Shown: positions 27,034 through 36,664, numbered from the stretch's first letter. The stretch is DNA of 64,000 nucleotides from Microbacterium sp. JZ31 (GCF_016805985.1 NZ_CP017661.1:1426001-1490000); one strand, 5' to 3'. The notes: generated by a model from the sequence alone, not told the origin. Numbers and translations: made by a program.

Positions 27034-27891
27034 GTGCCGGCCGCACACCGACTGGCGGTCTGGGGCGACCCGATCGCACACAGCCGGTCGCCGCAGCTGC
27101 ACGGCGCCGCGTACGCGATGCTCGGGCTCGACTGGACGTTCGGGCGCGTGCGCGTGGCGGAGCCCGTGTTCGACGGCATGCTGGCGACGCTCGATGCCGA
27201 GTGGCGCGGGCTCGCCGTCACGATGCCGCTCAAGGAGCGGGCATGGCGCGCGAGCGCGTGGCGCGACCGCCGCGCCGAGCTGACCGGCGCCGTGAACACG
27301 CTGCTGCTGCCCGGCGCCGACGTGCGGCGCCCCGGCGACGCACCCTCCGACGCGCCCATCGGCTTCAACACCGACGTCGGGGGCGTCGTCGCGGCGCTCG
27401 CGGACGAGGGGATCACCGCGCTCGACCGGGTGCGCATCGTCGGCGCGGGCGCGACCTCGGCCTCGGCACTCGTCGCGGCCGGGGAGATCGGCGCGCGTCG
27501 GGCGAGCATCGTCGCACGCAGCCCGGAGCGCGCCCGGCCGCTGCTCGCGCTGGCGGACCGGCTGGGAATGGAGGCGTCGGTCGAGCCGTTCGGCGCCGCG
27601 CATGCGCCCGCGGATCTGACGGTGTGCGCGCTGCCGGGCGGCACGGTCCTGCCCGACGCGCACGCCGACGCGCTCGCGACCGACGGCGGGCCGCTGTTCG
27701 ACGTCGCGTACCACCCGTGGCCGTCGCATCTGGCGAGCCGCTGGACCGGGCGCGCGATCCCCGGGCTCGGCATGCTGCTGCACCAGGCCGTGCTGCAGGT
27801 GCGGGTCTTCACGACCGGCTCGGTCGAGACCCCGCTCGCGTCGGAGGATGACGTGCGCGCCGCGATGCGCTCCGCGCTCGTGGGAGACTAG
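27034..27891 (+). CDS. aroE: Shikimate dehydrogenase (biosynthetic)
   Basis: 285 residues. It reduces 3-dehydroshikimate to shikimate with NADPH. The catalytic lysine sits in VTMPLKE (Lys67) and the catalytic Asp in GFNTDVGG (Asp114); the substrate-binding SRSP loop is at 17-20 and the nucleotide-binding glycine-rich loop reads [12 protein letters not shown] start 2 nt after mltG. A second, different AroE-family gene lies at 32165; this one, inside the aroCKB operon, should be the biosynthetic enzyme. The nucleotide loop departs slightly from the usual GAGG (GAGA). Confidence 0.92.
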   Translation: MPAAHRLAVWGDPIAHSRSPQLHGAAYAMLGLDWTFGRVRVAEPVFDGMLATLDAEWRGLAVTMPLKERAWRASAWRDRRAELTGAVNTLLLPGADVRRPGDAPSDAPIGFNTDVGGVVAALADEGITALDRVRIVGAGATSASALVAAGEIGARRASIVARSPERARPLLALADRLGMEASVEPFGAAHAPADLTVCALPGGTVLPDAHADALATDGGPLFDVAYHPWPSHLASRWTGRAIPGLGMLLHQAVLQVRVFTTGSVETPLASEDDVRAAMRSALVGD

Positions 27892-27895
27892 GCGC

Positions 27896-29119
27896 ATGCT
27901 CCGCGTGCTCACGGCCGGCGAATCGCACGGCCCCGAACTCATCGCCGTGATGGAGGGCCTGCCCTCCGGCGTGCCCCTTCTCGCCGAGGACATCCAGGCG
28001 GACCTGCAGCGCCGCAAGCTCGGCTACGGACGCGGATCGCGCATGAAGTTCGAGCAGGACGAGCTCACGATCTCCGGCGGCGTGCGCCACGGCCTGACCC
28101 TCGGCAGCCCCATCGCCCTGCGCATCGGCAACACCGAGTGGCCCAAGTGGACAGAGGTGATGAGCGCCGCGCCGGTCGAGCTGACCGAGAAGTCGCGCGG
28201 CCGCGGCGCGCCCCTCACGCGCCCGCGCCCCGGTCACGCCGATCTGGTCGGAATGCAGAAGTACGACTTCGACGAGGCGCGCCCGATCCTCGAGCGCGCG
28301 AGCGCCCGCGAGACGGCCGCCCGGGTCGCGCTGGGCGCCGTCGCCCGCTCCTTCCTCGGCGAGCTCGGCATCCGCCTGGTGAGCCACACGCTGTCGATCG
28401 GTCCGGTCCGCGTGCCGGACGACGCGCCGCTGCCGACCCCCGACGACGTCGCCGCCCTCGACGCGGACCCGCTGCGCTGCTTCCACGGCGAGACGTCGGA
28501 GCGGATGGTCGCCGAGGTCGACGACACGCGCAAGGCCGGCGACACGGTGGGCGGCATCGTCGAGGTGCTCGCCTACGGCCTGCCGCCGGGGCTCGGCTCG
28601 CACGTGCACTGGGACCGTCGCCTGGACGGCAAGCTCGCGCAGGCGCTCATGAGCATCCAGGCCATCAAGGGCGTGGAGGTCGGCGACGGCTTCGAGACGA
28701 CGCGTCGCCGCGGGTCCGCGGCCCACGACGAGCTGTTCGTCACGCCCGACGGGATCGCGCGCGGCACCGACCGCGCGGGCGGAACGGAGGGCGGCATGTC
28801 CACCGGCACCGTGCTGCGCGTACGGGCGGGCATGAAGCCCATCGCGACCGTGCCGCACGCGCTGCGCACGGTGGACGTCGCCACGGGAGAGACCGCCGCA
28901 GCCCACCACCAGCGCTCCGACGTGTGCGCCGTGCCGGCCGCCGGCGTGGTCGCCGAGGCGATGGTCGCCATCACGCTCGCGGACGTCGTGCTCGAAAAGT
29001 TCGGCGGCGACTCCGTCCGCGAGACGCGCCGCAACCTCGAGGCGTACCTCGCAGGCATCGCCGAGGCGCTGCGGACGTCGTCGGATCCTGCCGCGCTCAC
29101 GCATGACCTCGCCCTCTGA
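27896..29119 (+). CDS. aroC: Chorismate synthase
   Basis: 407 residues. It converts EPSP to chorismate using reduced FMN. Signatures: LTAGESHGP at the N-terminus, [36 protein letters not shown] and the later GGMSTG and [15 protein letters not shown] blocks. ATG 27896 lies 4 nt after the aroE stop and gives the standard [12 protein letters not shown] start. The 3' end overlaps aroK by 17 nt. Confidence 0.97.
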   Translation: MLRVLTAGESHGPELIAVMEGLPSGVPLLAEDIQADLQRRKLGYGRGSRMKFEQDELTISGGVRHGLTLGSPIALRIGNTEWPKWTEVMSAAPVELTEKSRGRGAPLTRPRPGHADLVGMQKYDFDEARPILERASARETAARVALGAVARSFLGELGIRLVSHTLSIGPVRVPDDAPLPTPDDVAALDADPLRCFHGETSERMVAEVDDTRKAGDTVGGIVEVLAYGLPPGLGSHVHWDRRLDGKLAQALMSIQAIKGVEVGDGFETTRRRGSAAHDELFVTPDGIARGTDRAGGTEGGMSTGTVLRVRAGMKPIATVPHALRTVDVATGETAAAHHQRSDVCAVPAAGVVAEAMVAITLADVVLEKFGGDSVRETRRNLEAYLAGIAEALRTSSDPAALTHDLAL

Positions 29120-29672
29120 CGTCCAGCCCGCCGCCGCGGCCCCGGCGCGCGGGGACGAGAAGGCGGTCGTGCTGGTCGGGCCGATGGGCGCGGGCAAGAC
29201 GAGCATCGGACGCAAGCTCGCCAAGGCCCTCGCCGCCACGTTCCGCGACACGGACGCGATCGTCGTGCGCGAGCACGGTCCCATCCCCGAGCTGTTCCGC
29301 ACGCGCGGCGAGCAGACGTTCCGCGAGCTCGAGCGCCACGCGGTCGCCGAGGCCCTCGCCGCGGGCGGCGTCGTCTCGCTCGGCGGCGGAGCGGTGCTCG
29401 ACCCGCGCACCCGCGAGGACCTGCGGGCGCACCGGGTGGTGTTCCTCACCGTGGCGCTTCCCGCCGTGCGCGGGCGCATCGCCGGCGCCAATCGGCCGCT
29501 GCTCGAAGGCGCGGATCCGGTCGCCGAGTGGCGCCGGATCTTCGACGAGCGGCGGCCGCTGTACGAGGAGGTCGCGGGCCTCGAGATCGACACGTCGACG
29601 GGGCCCATCTCGGGCGTCGTCGCCCGCATCGCGGACTGGGTGAGACAGAGCGCCGAGGAGGGCTCCAGATGA
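29103..29672 (+). CDS. aroK: Shikimate kinase
   Basis: 189 residues. It phosphorylates shikimate with ATP. P-loop GPMGAGKTS at 26-34, the shikimate-binding DTDAIVV block, FRELE, the GGGAVL motif and the lid Arg in ANRPLLEG are all present. About 20 extra residues precede the P-loop domain. It starts within the end of aroC and its stop overlaps aroB by 4 nt. Confidence 0.96.
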   Translation: MTSPSDVQPAAAAPARGDEKAVVLVGPMGAGKTSIGRKLAKALAATFRDTDAIVVREHGPIPELFRTRGEQTFRELERHAVAEALAAGGVVSLGGGAVLDPRTREDLRAHRVVFLTVALPAVRGRIAGANRPLLEGADPVAEWRRIFDERRPLYEEVAGLEIDTSTGPISGVVARIADWVRQSAEEGSR

Positions 29673-30778
29673 GTGACACGACGGTGATCCCTGTCGGCGC
29701 CGAGTACGAGATCACGATCGGGCACGGCCTGCTCGCCGACGTCTCGGCCGCACTGCCGCCGGCGGCGCGCAAGGTGCTCGTCGTGCACCCGCCGACGCTG
29801 TCCGCGCAGGCCGCCGAGCTGCGGGAACGGCTGCTCGCCGACGGCGGCCGCGAGGTGCTGCTCGCCGAGATCCCCGACGCGGAGGCCGGCAAGCGCATCG
29901 AGGTCGCCGCGTTCTGCTGGCAGATCATGGGGCAGGCCGACTTCACGCGCACGGACGCCGTCGTCGGCTTCGGCGGCGGTGCCGTGACGGACCTCGCGGG
30001 CTTCGTCGCGGCGAGCTGGCTGCGCGGCGTCGAGATCGTGCAGGTGCCGACCACGGTTCTCGGCATGGTCGATGCGGCCGTGGGCGGCAAGACCGGCGTC
30101 AACACCGCCGAGGGCAAGAACCTCGTCGGCGCCTTCTGGGCGCCGCGCGCCGTGATCTGCGACCTCGACCTGCTGGCGACGCTGTCGGAGAACGAGGTGC
30201 TCGCGGGCTTCGCGGAGGTCGTCAAGGCCGGCTTCATCCGCTACCCGGAGATCCTCGACCTGATCGAGGCCGACCCGGCGCGCGTCGTCGACGTCACCTC
30301 GCCCGAGTTCCGTCGCTGCGTCGAGCTGGCGATCCGGATGAAGGCGGACGTCGTCAGCGCCGACTTCCGCGAGGCGGGGGAGCGGGAGATCCTGAACTAC
30401 GGGCACACGCTCGGACACGCGATCGAGCACGCCGAGCGCTACCGCTGGCGCCACGGCGCGGCGATCTCGGTCGGGATGATGTTCGCGGCCGAGGTCTCGC
30501 GTCTCGCGGGCCGGCTCTCGGACGAGGCCGTCGACCGCCACCGCCGCGTGCTGCAGATGCTGGGCCTGCCGACGACCTACCGCGCGGGCGCGTGGGCGAC
30601 GCTGCTGGCGACGATGAAGCGCGACAAGAAGACCCGCGGCGACATGCTGCGCTTCATCGTGCTGGACGACGTCGCCAAGCCCACCGTGCTGCAGGCCCCC
30701 GACGAATCGCTGCTGTTCGCGGCGTACCAGGAGGTCGGCGCCGAGGACGAGGGACGCATCATCCGCACCGGACGGTGA
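29669..30778 (+). CDS. aroB: 3-dehydroquinate synthase
   Basis: 369 residues. It makes 3-dehydroquinate from DAHP using NAD and a metal ion. The GFGGGAVTDLAGFVAASWLRG and TTVLGMVDAAVGGKTGVN segments are classical, and metal ligands are in the NYGHTLGHAIEH block. Last gene of the aroECKB run, followed by a strong two-way terminator. In many relatives aroQ comes next; here it does not. Confidence 0.97.
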   Translation: MSDTTVIPVGAEYEITIGHGLLADVSAALPPAARKVLVVHPPTLSAQAAELRERLLADGGREVLLAEIPDAEAGKRIEVAAFCWQIMGQADFTRTDAVVGFGGGAVTDLAGFVAASWLRGVEIVQVPTTVLGMVDAAVGGKTGVNTAEGKNLVGAFWAPRAVICDLDLLATLSENEVLAGFAEVVKAGFIRYPEILDLIEADPARVVDVTSPEFRRCVELAIRMKADVVSADFREAGEREILNYGHTLGHAIEHAERYRWRHGAAISVGMMFAAEVSRLAGRLSDEAVDRHRRVLQMLGLPTTYRAGAWATLLATMKRDKKTRGDMLRFIVLDDVAKPTVLQAPDESLLFAAYQEVGAEDEGRIIRTGR

Positions 30779-30784
30779 ACACGA

Positions 30785-30819
30785 GAAGACGCCCGGCGAG
30801 GATCTCGCCGGGCGTCTTC
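30785..30819. terminator. Bidirectional terminator between aroB and the shikimate transporter
   Basis: A 16-bp perfect stem (30785-30800 with 30804-30819) and 3-nt loop lie between convergent genes. The A-rich left arm (GAAGA) and T-rich right arm (TCTTC) supply a short T run in both directions. Confidence 0.9.
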
Positions 30820-30829
30820 GCGTGTGCGC

Positions 30830-32149
30830 TCAGGCGCGCGCCAGCACCTTCGCGTCGGCGCGGTGGCCGAGCCGCTCGGTGGGCACGTCCCGCGTCTCGC
30901 GGGCCGTGAGCGCGCTGACCGCGGCCACGACGGCCACCACGGCGGTGAACACGCTGATGACGACCCAGCCGCCCTCGGCCACGCCGCCCAGTGCCGTCAC
31001 GATCGTCGGGGCGAAGCCGGCCATCAGGAAGCCGAGCTGGGTGCCGATCGCCATGCCCGAGAACCGCACCCGCGTCGAGAACATCTCGCCGTAGAACGAC
31101 GGCCACACGGCGTTGGCCGCCGCGTAGCCGAACGAGAACGTCAGGATGGCGAGGCCGAAGATCAGCAGCGTGTTCCCGCTGCTCATCGAGAGCATGTAGA
31201 ACGGCATGAGCGCGGCGGACGCCAGCGCGCCGTAGACGTAGACGGGCTTGCGGCCGATGCGGTCGGCGAGGCGGCCGAACAGCGGCTGCGTGCCGAGGGC
31301 GACGATGTTCGCCACCACCACGAGCCACAGCGTCAGGCTCTCGGCGAGACCGACCTCCTTGCCGTACGCGAGCGCGAGGTTGCCGAACACGGTCGAGACC
31401 GCCGCGATCGTGGCGCACAGGACGACGCGCACCACGTCGCACCAGTGGTCGCGCAGCAGCGGCACGAGGGGGAGACGCGCGATCTGGCCCCGCGCCTTGG
31501 CGTCCTCGAATGCCGGCGTCTCATGCAGCGAGCGGCGGATGATGTACGCGACGATCACGACGATCGCGCTGAGCCAGAACGGAACGCGCCAGCCCCACGA
31601 GTACTTGATGTCGTCGGGCAGCGCCACGACCGGGATGAAGATCAGCGCGGCGAGGATCTGCCCGCCCTGCGTGCCGGTCAGCGTCCACGACGTGAAGAAC
31701 GCGCGCCGGTCGTCCGGTGCATGCTCGAGCGTGAGCGAGGAGGCGCCTGCCTGCTCTCCGGCCGCCGACAGCCCCTGCATCAGGCGGCACAGGACGAGCA
31801 GAGCGGGCGCGAGCCACCCGACCTGGTCGAAGCTCGGCAGGCAGCCGATGATGAACGTGGACACGCCCATCAGCAGGAGGGTGAACAGCAGCACCTTCTG
31901 CCGTCCGATCCTGTCGCCGAAGTGCCCGAGGAAGATCGCGCCGACGGGGCGGGCGACGTAGGCGAACGCGAAGGTCGCGAACGACATCACGAGCGCCGCG
32001 TTGTCCGCGGACGGGAAGAACACGTGCGGGAAGATCAGCGCCGCGGCGGATCCGAACACGAAGAAGTCGTAGTACTCGACGGCACTGCCCATGAAGCTGG
32101 CCACGGCGGCCTTCACGGGCGTCTTCCGCGTCGTTGCGGTGTCGGTCAT
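30830..32149 (-). CDS. MHS-family MFS transporter, probable shikimate/quinate uptake
   Basis: 439 residues with twelve predicted membrane helices, metabolite:H+ symporter (MHS) subgroup. The family signature appears in ASFMGSAVEYYDFFVFGSAAAL near the start, in GHFGDRIGRQKVLLFTLLLMG in loop 2-3 and again in GRLADRIGRKPVYVYG. ShiA-type relatives import shikimate; the adjoining shikimate dehydrogenase and 3-dehydroshikimate dehydratase make that substrate likely. The ATG at 32149 is preferred over ATG 32164 because GGAG lies 9 nt before it; the longer form would begin directly after the upstream TGA. Confidence 0.85.
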   Translation of the reverse strand: MTDTATTRKTPVKAAVASFMGSAVEYYDFFVFGSAAALIFPHVFFPSADNAALVMSFATFAFAYVARPVGAIFLGHFGDRIGRQKVLLFTLLLMGVSTFIIGCLPSFDQVGWLAPALLVLCRLMQGLSAAGEQAGASSLTLEHAPDDRRAFFTSWTLTGTQGGQILAALIFIPVVALPDDIKYSWGWRVPFWLSAIVVIVAYIIRRSLHETPAFEDAKARGQIARLPLVPLLRDHWCDVVRVVLCATIAAVSTVFGNLALAYGKEVGLAESLTLWLVVVANIVALGTQPLFGRLADRIGRKPVYVYGALASAALMPFYMLSMSSGNTLLIFGLAILTFSFGYAAANAVWPSFYGEMFSTRVRFSGMAIGTQLGFLMAGFAPTIVTALGGVAEGGWVVISVFTAVVAVVAAVSALTARETRDVPTERLGHRADAKVLARA

Positions 32150-32164
32150 CGGGTTGTGCTCCAT

Positions 32165-33043
32165 TCAGACAAGGATCTCGCGCGGGCGCACGAGATCGTG
32201 GAAGTGACGGTTCATGCGATCGGGGTCGGGTCGGGTCCCCGTGATGAGCTCGAACGCGTCGACGGCCTGGCCGACCGCCATCCGCCCGCCGTCGAGCGTG
32301 CGGCAGCCGGCGGCGCGTGCGGCCGTGAGCAGCTCGGTCTCGAGCGGGCGGTAGACGATGTCGGCGACCCACAGGTCGGGACGCAGCAGTGCGGCGTCGA
32401 ACGGCATGCCGGGGTGCTCGGCCATGCCCGTCGGGGTGCAGTGCACGACGCCGTCGGCGCCCTCCAGCAGCCGCGCGAGCCGGGACGGTTCCGCCGCGAC
32501 GGCGTCCGTGCCGCGGCGCTCGCGCAGGTCCCGCGCCAGGGCGTCCGCCCGCTCGGCGTCGAGGTCGACGATCGTGAGGCGCGAGGTGCCGAGCCGCGCG
32601 AGCGCGTCGGCGACGGCCACGCCCGCGCCGCCGGCGCCCAGCTGCACGACGTCGCCGCGCGGGGCGTCCGGCATCCCCGCGGAGAACGCGCGCTCGAAGC
32701 CGGTCGTGTCGGTGTTCCAGCCGCGTCGGCCTTCGCGGCCCAGCAGCACCGTGTTCACGGCGCCGAGCGCCTGTGCGACCGGGTCGATCTCGTCGAGATG
32801 GGGTATCACGGCCTGCTTGCAGGGGTGCGTGATGTTCAGCGCGTCGAAGCCGAGCCGCTCGGCCCAGGTCAGGATGTCGCCGATGCGGTCGGCGCCGAGG
32901 CCGAGCGTCGAGAGGTCGATCGGGCGGTAGACGTATGGGATGCCGAGCGCCGCGGCCTCCGCCATGTGCATCGGCGGCGTGAGCGACGGGGTGACCCCCG
33001 TGCCGACGAGGCCGACGAGATACGCGTGCGCGCTGTCCACCAC
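32165..33043 (-). CDS. Quinate/shikimate dehydrogenase, catabolic type
   Basis: 292 residues, AroE family but distinct from the gene at 27034. The catalytic Lys lies in NITHPCKQAVIPH (Lys76); HPCKQ instead of MPLKE is characteristic of catabolic quinate/shikimate dehydrogenases such as corynebacterial QsuD. The nucleotide loop reads LGAGGAGVAVA, and an Asp follows the next strand (IVDLD), which favours NAD over NADP. The GTG start has AAGGAG 5 nt upstream. It would oxidise imported shikimate to 3-dehydroshikimate, feeding the enzyme encoded at 33188 on the other strand. Confidence 0.88.
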   Translation of the reverse strand: MVDSAHAYLVGLVGTGVTPSLTPPMHMAEAAALGIPYVYRPIDLSTLGLGADRIGDILTWAERLGFDALNITHPCKQAVIPHLDEIDPVAQALGAVNTVLLGREGRRGWNTDTTGFERAFSAGMPDAPRGDVVQLGAGGAGVAVADALARLGTSRLTIVDLDAERADALARDLRERRGTDAVAAEPSRLARLLEGADGVVHCTPTGMAEHPGMPFDAALLRPDLWVADIVYRPLETELLTAARAAGCRTLDGGRMAVGQAVDAFELITGTRPDPDRMNRHFHDLVRPREILV

Positions 33044-33187
33044 TCGAGCTCCTTCGCTGGACGCTCAGCCGTGAGCGTCGTGTCTGTACTATCCGGTACG
33101 TACGGAGTGAACCACGGGGAGGGAGCGATGTCAACGAGAGGCGCGCGACCCGCTCCGAGCAATGAACCGCGTGGTACATTGACGCGG
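33044..33187. promoter_or_regulatory. Divergent control region of the shikimate catabolic genes
   Basis: 144 bp between divergent starts. TACTAT (33087-33092) and TACATT (33175-33180) are plus-strand -10 candidates; the second ends 7 nt before the dehydratase ATG. A self-complementary GTACGTAC (33096-33103) just downstream of TACTAT could be an operator. No regulator gene lies next to the block. Confidence 0.45.
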
Positions 33188-34999
33188 ATGAAGACGTCGA
33201 TCGCGACCGTATGCCTGAGTGGCACGCTGGCCCAGAAGCTGCACGCGTGCGCCGCCGCGGGATTCGCGGGCGTCGAGATCTTCGAGCCCGACCTCGTGGC
33301 CGCTCCGGAGAGCCCCGAGGAGATCCGCGCCCTCGCCGCGCGGCTCGGCCTCACGCTCGACCTGTACCAGCCCCTGCGCGACGCGGAGGGTGTGACGGAG
33401 GAGCTCTTCGCCGACGTGCTGCGTCGCGCCGAGGCGAAGTTCGCGCTGATGAGGCGCCTGGGCATGGATCTCGTGCTGTGCTGCAGCAACGTCGCGACCG
33501 CCACGATCGACGACGACGAGGTGAGCGCCGGCCAGCTGCGCCGGCTCGGCGACCTGGCGCAGCGCTACGGCGTGCGCATCGCATACGAGGCCCTCGCGTG
33601 GGGGCGCTTCGTCGACGACTACCGGCGCGCCTGGCGCATCGTCCAGCTCGCCGACCACCCCGCCGTGGGCGTGTGCCTGGACTCCTTCCACGTACTCTCG
33701 CGCGGGCACGATCCGGCGGACATCGAGGAGATCCCGGGAGAGCGCATCTTCTTCCTGCAGCTCGCGGACGCGCCGGCGCTCGAGATGGACGTGCTGTCGT
33801 GGAGCCGCCACCACCGCCTGTTCCCGGGCGAGGGCGACTTCGACCTGCACGCGTTCGTCGGCCACGTGCTGCGCGCGGGCTACACCGGTCCGATCTCGCT
33901 CGAGGTGTTCAACGACACCTTCCGCCAGACGGAGGCGCGTCAGACCGCCGTGCACGCGCGCCGTTCGCTGCGCTGGCTGGAGGACGCGCTGGCCGGCGAC
34001 CCGCCCCACCGCGCCGACCTCTCCCGGCTCACGCCGGCGTCCGCGCCCCGCGGGTTCGACTTCGTCGAGATCAAGGCGGAGGACACCTCGCACGTCGAGG
34101 CCCTCCTGCAGGCCGCCGGTTTCGCGCGCCGAGGCCGCCACCGCACGAAGCCCGTGACGCTCTGGAGCTCGGGCGACGCCCGCGTGATCCTGAACGAGCA
34201 GCACGCGCGCGATCTGCAGCCGTACATCGCCGCGGTGGGCTTCGCGGTCGCCGACCCCGCCGCCCAGACGGCCCGGGCGCGCGAGCTGCGCACGCCCTTC
34301 GCGTATCGCCGCACGCATGCCACCGAGGAGGCCCTCGTCGCCGTCACGGCGCCCGACGGCTCGGAGGTGTACTGGTACGCCGCGTCCGTGGACGAGCCGG
34401 TGTGGGTGTCCGAGTTCGTCGACGGCGATCCGCGCGGCGGGGGACTGGTCACCGGGATCGACCACGTCAGTCTCACGCAGCCGTGGCAGGTGATCGACGA
34501 GACCGTGCTGTTCTATCGTGCGGTTCTGTCGCTCGAGCCCGCGGGGGGCACGGACGTCGCGAGCCCGCGCGGCCTCGTGCAGTCGCGCGTGCTGCAGACG
34601 CCGGACCGGGCGATCCGGATGCCGCTCAACGTCGCGCCGCCGATCGTGGCCGAGCGCGGGCCGGGCGCCGGGCTGTCGCAGCACGTCGCGTTCCGCTGCA
34701 GAGACGTCGTCGCGCTCGCGCGCGAGGGGCGCGCGCGGGGCCTCGACATCCTGCCCATCCCCGGCAACTACTACGACGATCTCGCGGCCCGCTTCGGACT
34801 GCCGGACGACCGGATCGATGAGCTGCGGGGGCTCGATCTGCTCTACGACCGCGATGCGACGGGGGAGTACCTGCACTTCTACGCGTCGGCGCCCGGCCGG
34901 GCGTTCTGGGAGTTCGTCGAGCGGCGGGACGGCTACGACGGGTACGGCGCGATGAACGCCCCCGTGCGGCTCGCGGCGCAGGACTCCGCCGGCCGCTGA
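33188..34999 (+). CDS. 3-dehydroshikimate dehydratase, two-domain QsuB/QuiC type
   Basis: 603 residues. The N-terminal half is a sugar-isomerase-like TIM barrel starting MKTSIATVCLSGTL; metal ligands match those known for QsuB: Glu134 (YEALAWG), Asp165 (CLDSFH, with His168) and Glu239 (SLEVFND). The C-terminal half is a vicinal-oxygen-chelate, hydroxyphenylpyruvate dioxygenase-like domain (GIDHVSL, LSQHVAFRC, YLHFY). The enzyme turns 3-dehydroshikimate into protocatechuate, the entry to aromatic ring cleavage. ATG 33188 matches the family start and a leaderless-type -10. An alternative ATG at 33128 with GGAGG would add 20 residues. Confidence 0.92.
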   Translation: MKTSIATVCLSGTLAQKLHACAAAGFAGVEIFEPDLVAAPESPEEIRALAARLGLTLDLYQPLRDAEGVTEELFADVLRRAEAKFALMRRLGMDLVLCCSNVATATIDDDEVSAGQLRRLGDLAQRYGVRIAYEALAWGRFVDDYRRAWRIVQLADHPAVGVCLDSFHVLSRGHDPADIEEIPGERIFFLQLADAPALEMDVLSWSRHHRLFPGEGDFDLHAFVGHVLRAGYTGPISLEVFNDTFRQTEARQTAVHARRSLRWLEDALAGDPPHRADLSRLTPASAPRGFDFVEIKAEDTSHVEALLQAAGFARRGRHRTKPVTLWSSGDARVILNEQHARDLQPYIAAVGFAVADPAAQTARARELRTPFAYRRTHATEEALVAVTAPDGSEVYWYAASVDEPVWVSEFVDGDPRGGGLVTGIDHVSLTQPWQVIDETVLFYRAVLSLEPAGGTDVASPRGLVQSRVLQTPDRAIRMPLNVAPPIVAERGPGAGLSQHVAFRCRDVVALAREGRARGLDILPIPGNYYDDLAARFGLPDDRIDELRGLDLLYDRDATGEYLHFYASAPGRAFWEFVERRDGYDGYGAMNAPVRLAAQDSAGR

Positions 35000-35022
35000 C
35001 GGGCCGCGCAGAAGCGACCCGG

Positions 35023-35028
35023 TAGAAT
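35023..35028 (+). promoter_or_regulatory. -10 element for efp-nusB
   Basis: TAGAAT, 55 nt before the efp ATG in the 84-nt gap after the dehydratase gene. It would give a leader of about 48 nt and separates the housekeeping genes from the catabolic block. Confidence 0.6.
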
Positions 35029-35083
35029 CGGCTCTCGGTCGCATCCGGCCGCATCCCTCAGGACGAACGGAAACTCCCCACTC

Positions 35084-35644
35084 ATGGCATCCACCGCAGA
35101 CATCAAGAACGGCGTCGTGCTCAGCATCGACGGACAGCTCTGGAGCGTCGTGGAGTTCCAGCACGTCAAGCCCGGCAAGGGCGGCGCGTTCGTCCGCACC
35201 AAGCTCAAGAACGTCGTGACCGGCAAGGTCGTCGACAAGACGTTCAACGCGGGCGCCAAGGTCGACATCCAGAACGTCGACCGCCGCGACTACACGTACC
35301 TCTACAACGACGGCGACAACTTCGTCTTCATGGACGCCAAGGATTACGACCAGATCAACGTCCCCGCCGCCACGGTCGGCGACGCGTCGAAGTTCCTCCT
35401 CGAGAACCAGGAGGTCACGATCGCGCTGCACGACGGCACGCCGCTGTACGTCGAACTCCCCGCCTCCGTGATCCTCGAGATCACGTACACCGAGCCGGGC
35501 CTGCAGGGCGACCGCTCGTCCGCCGGCACCAAGCCCGCCACGGTCGAGACCGGCGCCGAGATCCAGGTGCCGCTGTTCCTCGAGACCGGCACGCGCGTCA
35601 AGGTGGACACCCGCACGGGCGACTACCTCGGCCGCGAGAAGTGA
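35084..35644 (+). CDS. efp: Elongation factor P
   Basis: 186 residues, three beta-barrel domains. EF-P rescues ribosomes stalled at polyproline. The domain I loop reads KPGKGGAFV with Lys32 at its tip, flanked by Pro and Gly as in actinobacteria where the Lys is used unmodified. The C-terminal signature [23 protein letters not shown] is complete. The start agrees with homologues. nusB follows after 4 nt. Confidence 0.97.
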   Translation: MASTADIKNGVVLSIDGQLWSVVEFQHVKPGKGGAFVRTKLKNVVTGKVVDKTFNAGAKVDIQNVDRRDYTYLYNDGDNFVFMDAKDYDQINVPAATVGDASKFLLENQEVTIALHDGTPLYVELPASVILEITYTEPGLQGDRSSAGTKPATVETGAEIQVPLFLETGTRVKVDTRTGDYLGREK

Positions 35645-35648
35645 GCGC

Positions 35649-36059
35649 GTGAGCGCCCGCACCAAGGCGCGCAAGCGCGCCCTCGACATCCTCTTCTCCG
35701 CCGACGTGCGCGGCGACGAGCTCGCGGTGGCCCTGGCCGCCGAGGCCAAGCGCGCGGCCTCCGAGCCCGCGCGGCAGGCCTCGTGGCTCTACGCGCGCGA
35801 GATCGTCGACGGCGTGATCGACGCGGCCGCGGAGATCGACGAGCAGATCACGACGCACAGCCGCGACTGGAAGATCGACCGCATGCCGGCCGTCGACCGC
35901 GCCCTGCTGCGCATCGCGACGTGGGAGATCCTGCACAACCCCGACGTGCCGACCGCGGTCGCGATCGACGAGGCCGTGGAGCTCGCCAAGGAGTTCTCGA
36001 CGGACGACTCGGGCGCGTTCGTCCACGGAGTCCTCGCCCGCATCGCACGCTCCAGCTGA
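35649..36059 (+). CDS. nusB: Transcription antitermination protein NusB
   Basis: 136 residues, all-helical NusB fold. It binds boxA RNA with S10 and supports antitermination in rRNA operons. The N-terminal RKRALDILFSAD and the later [31 protein letters not shown] and TDDSGAFVHGVLARI blocks are typical. GTG start 4 nt after efp, so the two are cotranscribed. The pyr operon promoter overlaps the region right after its stop. Confidence 0.95.
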   Translation: MSARTKARKRALDILFSADVRGDELAVALAAEAKRAASEPARQASWLYAREIVDGVIDAAAEIDEQITTHSRDWKIDRMPAVDRALLRIATWEILHNPDVPTAVAIDEAVELAKEFSTDDSGAFVHGVLARIARSS

Positions 36060-36061
36060 AC

Positions 36062-36121
36062 TAGACTGATCACCACCTGCACCTTTAACACCGTCCCGTG
36101 AGGCGGAGAAGGGAGAGGCGG
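36062..36121 (+). promoter_or_regulatory. pyr operon promoter and PyrR-binding leader
   Basis: TAGACT (36062-36067) starts a leader of about 48 nt. In it the loop TCCCGTGAGG (36094-36103) matches the PyrR RNA consensus UCCNGNGAGG exactly and is closed by CCG/CGG (36091-36093 with 36104-36106). After an internal loop comes CCTT/AAGG (36082-36085 with 36109-36112). The GGGAGAGG ribosome-binding site begins in the 3' arm. PyrR with UMP should therefore stabilise the hairpin and block translation, as reported for mycobacterial pyrR, rather than drive an antiterminator switch, since no terminator follows. Confidence 0.88.
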
Positions 36122-36664
36122 ATGAGCACGCGTGCCGTGCTGAACGACGCCGACATCGCCAGGGCCCTGACGCGGATCGCACACGAGATCCTCGAGTCGA
36201 ACAAGGGCCCGGACGGACTGATCCTGCTGGGGATCCCGACGCGTGGCGTGACCCTCGCGCAGCGGCTCTCCGCCCTGATCGAGCGCTTCGCCGGACAGGC
36301 GGTGCCGACCGGGTCCCTGGACGTCACGATGTACCGCGACGACCTCGCCAAGCATCCGACGCGCACGCCGCGGCCCACGCAGATCCCCGCCGGGGGCATC
36401 GACGGCAAGGTCGTGGTGCTCGTCGACGACGTGCTGTTCTCGGGCCGCAGCATCCGCGCCGCGCTCGACGCCCTGAACGACATCGGGCGCCCGGCCGCGG
36501 TGCGTCTGGCCATCCTCGTCGACCGCGGGCACCGCGAGCTGCCGATCCGGCCCGACTTCGTCGGCAAGAACCTGCCGTCCTCGCGCAGCGAGCGCGTCAA
36601 CGTGCGCGTCACGGAGGTCGACGGCGGATCCGACGAGGTGTCGATCGAGGGCGGCGACGCATGA
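36122..36664 (+). CDS. pyrR: Bifunctional pyr operon regulator / uracil phosphoribosyltransferase
   Basis: 180 residues. PyrR senses UMP/UTP versus PRPP and binds pyr mRNA; it also has uracil phosphoribosyltransferase activity. The type I PRTase fold shows [12 protein letters not shown] and the PRPP loop [17 protein letters not shown]. The ATG at 36122 follows the leader ribosome-binding site. It is the first gene of pyrR-pyrB-pyrC-X-carA-carB-pyrF, each joined by a 4-8 nt overlap, so repression at its start should pass along the operon. Confidence 0.96.
   Translation: MSTRAVLNDADIARALTRIAHEILESNKGPDGLILLGIPTRGVTLAQRLSALIERFAGQAVPTGSLDVTMYRDDLAKHPTRTPRPTQIPAGGIDGKVVVLVDDVLFSGRSIRAALDALNDIGRPAAVRLAILVDRGHRELPIRPDFVGKNLPSSRSERVNVRVTEVDGGSDEVSIEGGDA

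Noticed and set aside
30824..33187. A very long upstream extension of the dehydratase frame, running opposite the transporter and shikimate dehydrogenase.
   Set aside because: It is antisense to two recognisable genes; the enzyme begins at the family start MKTSIATV.
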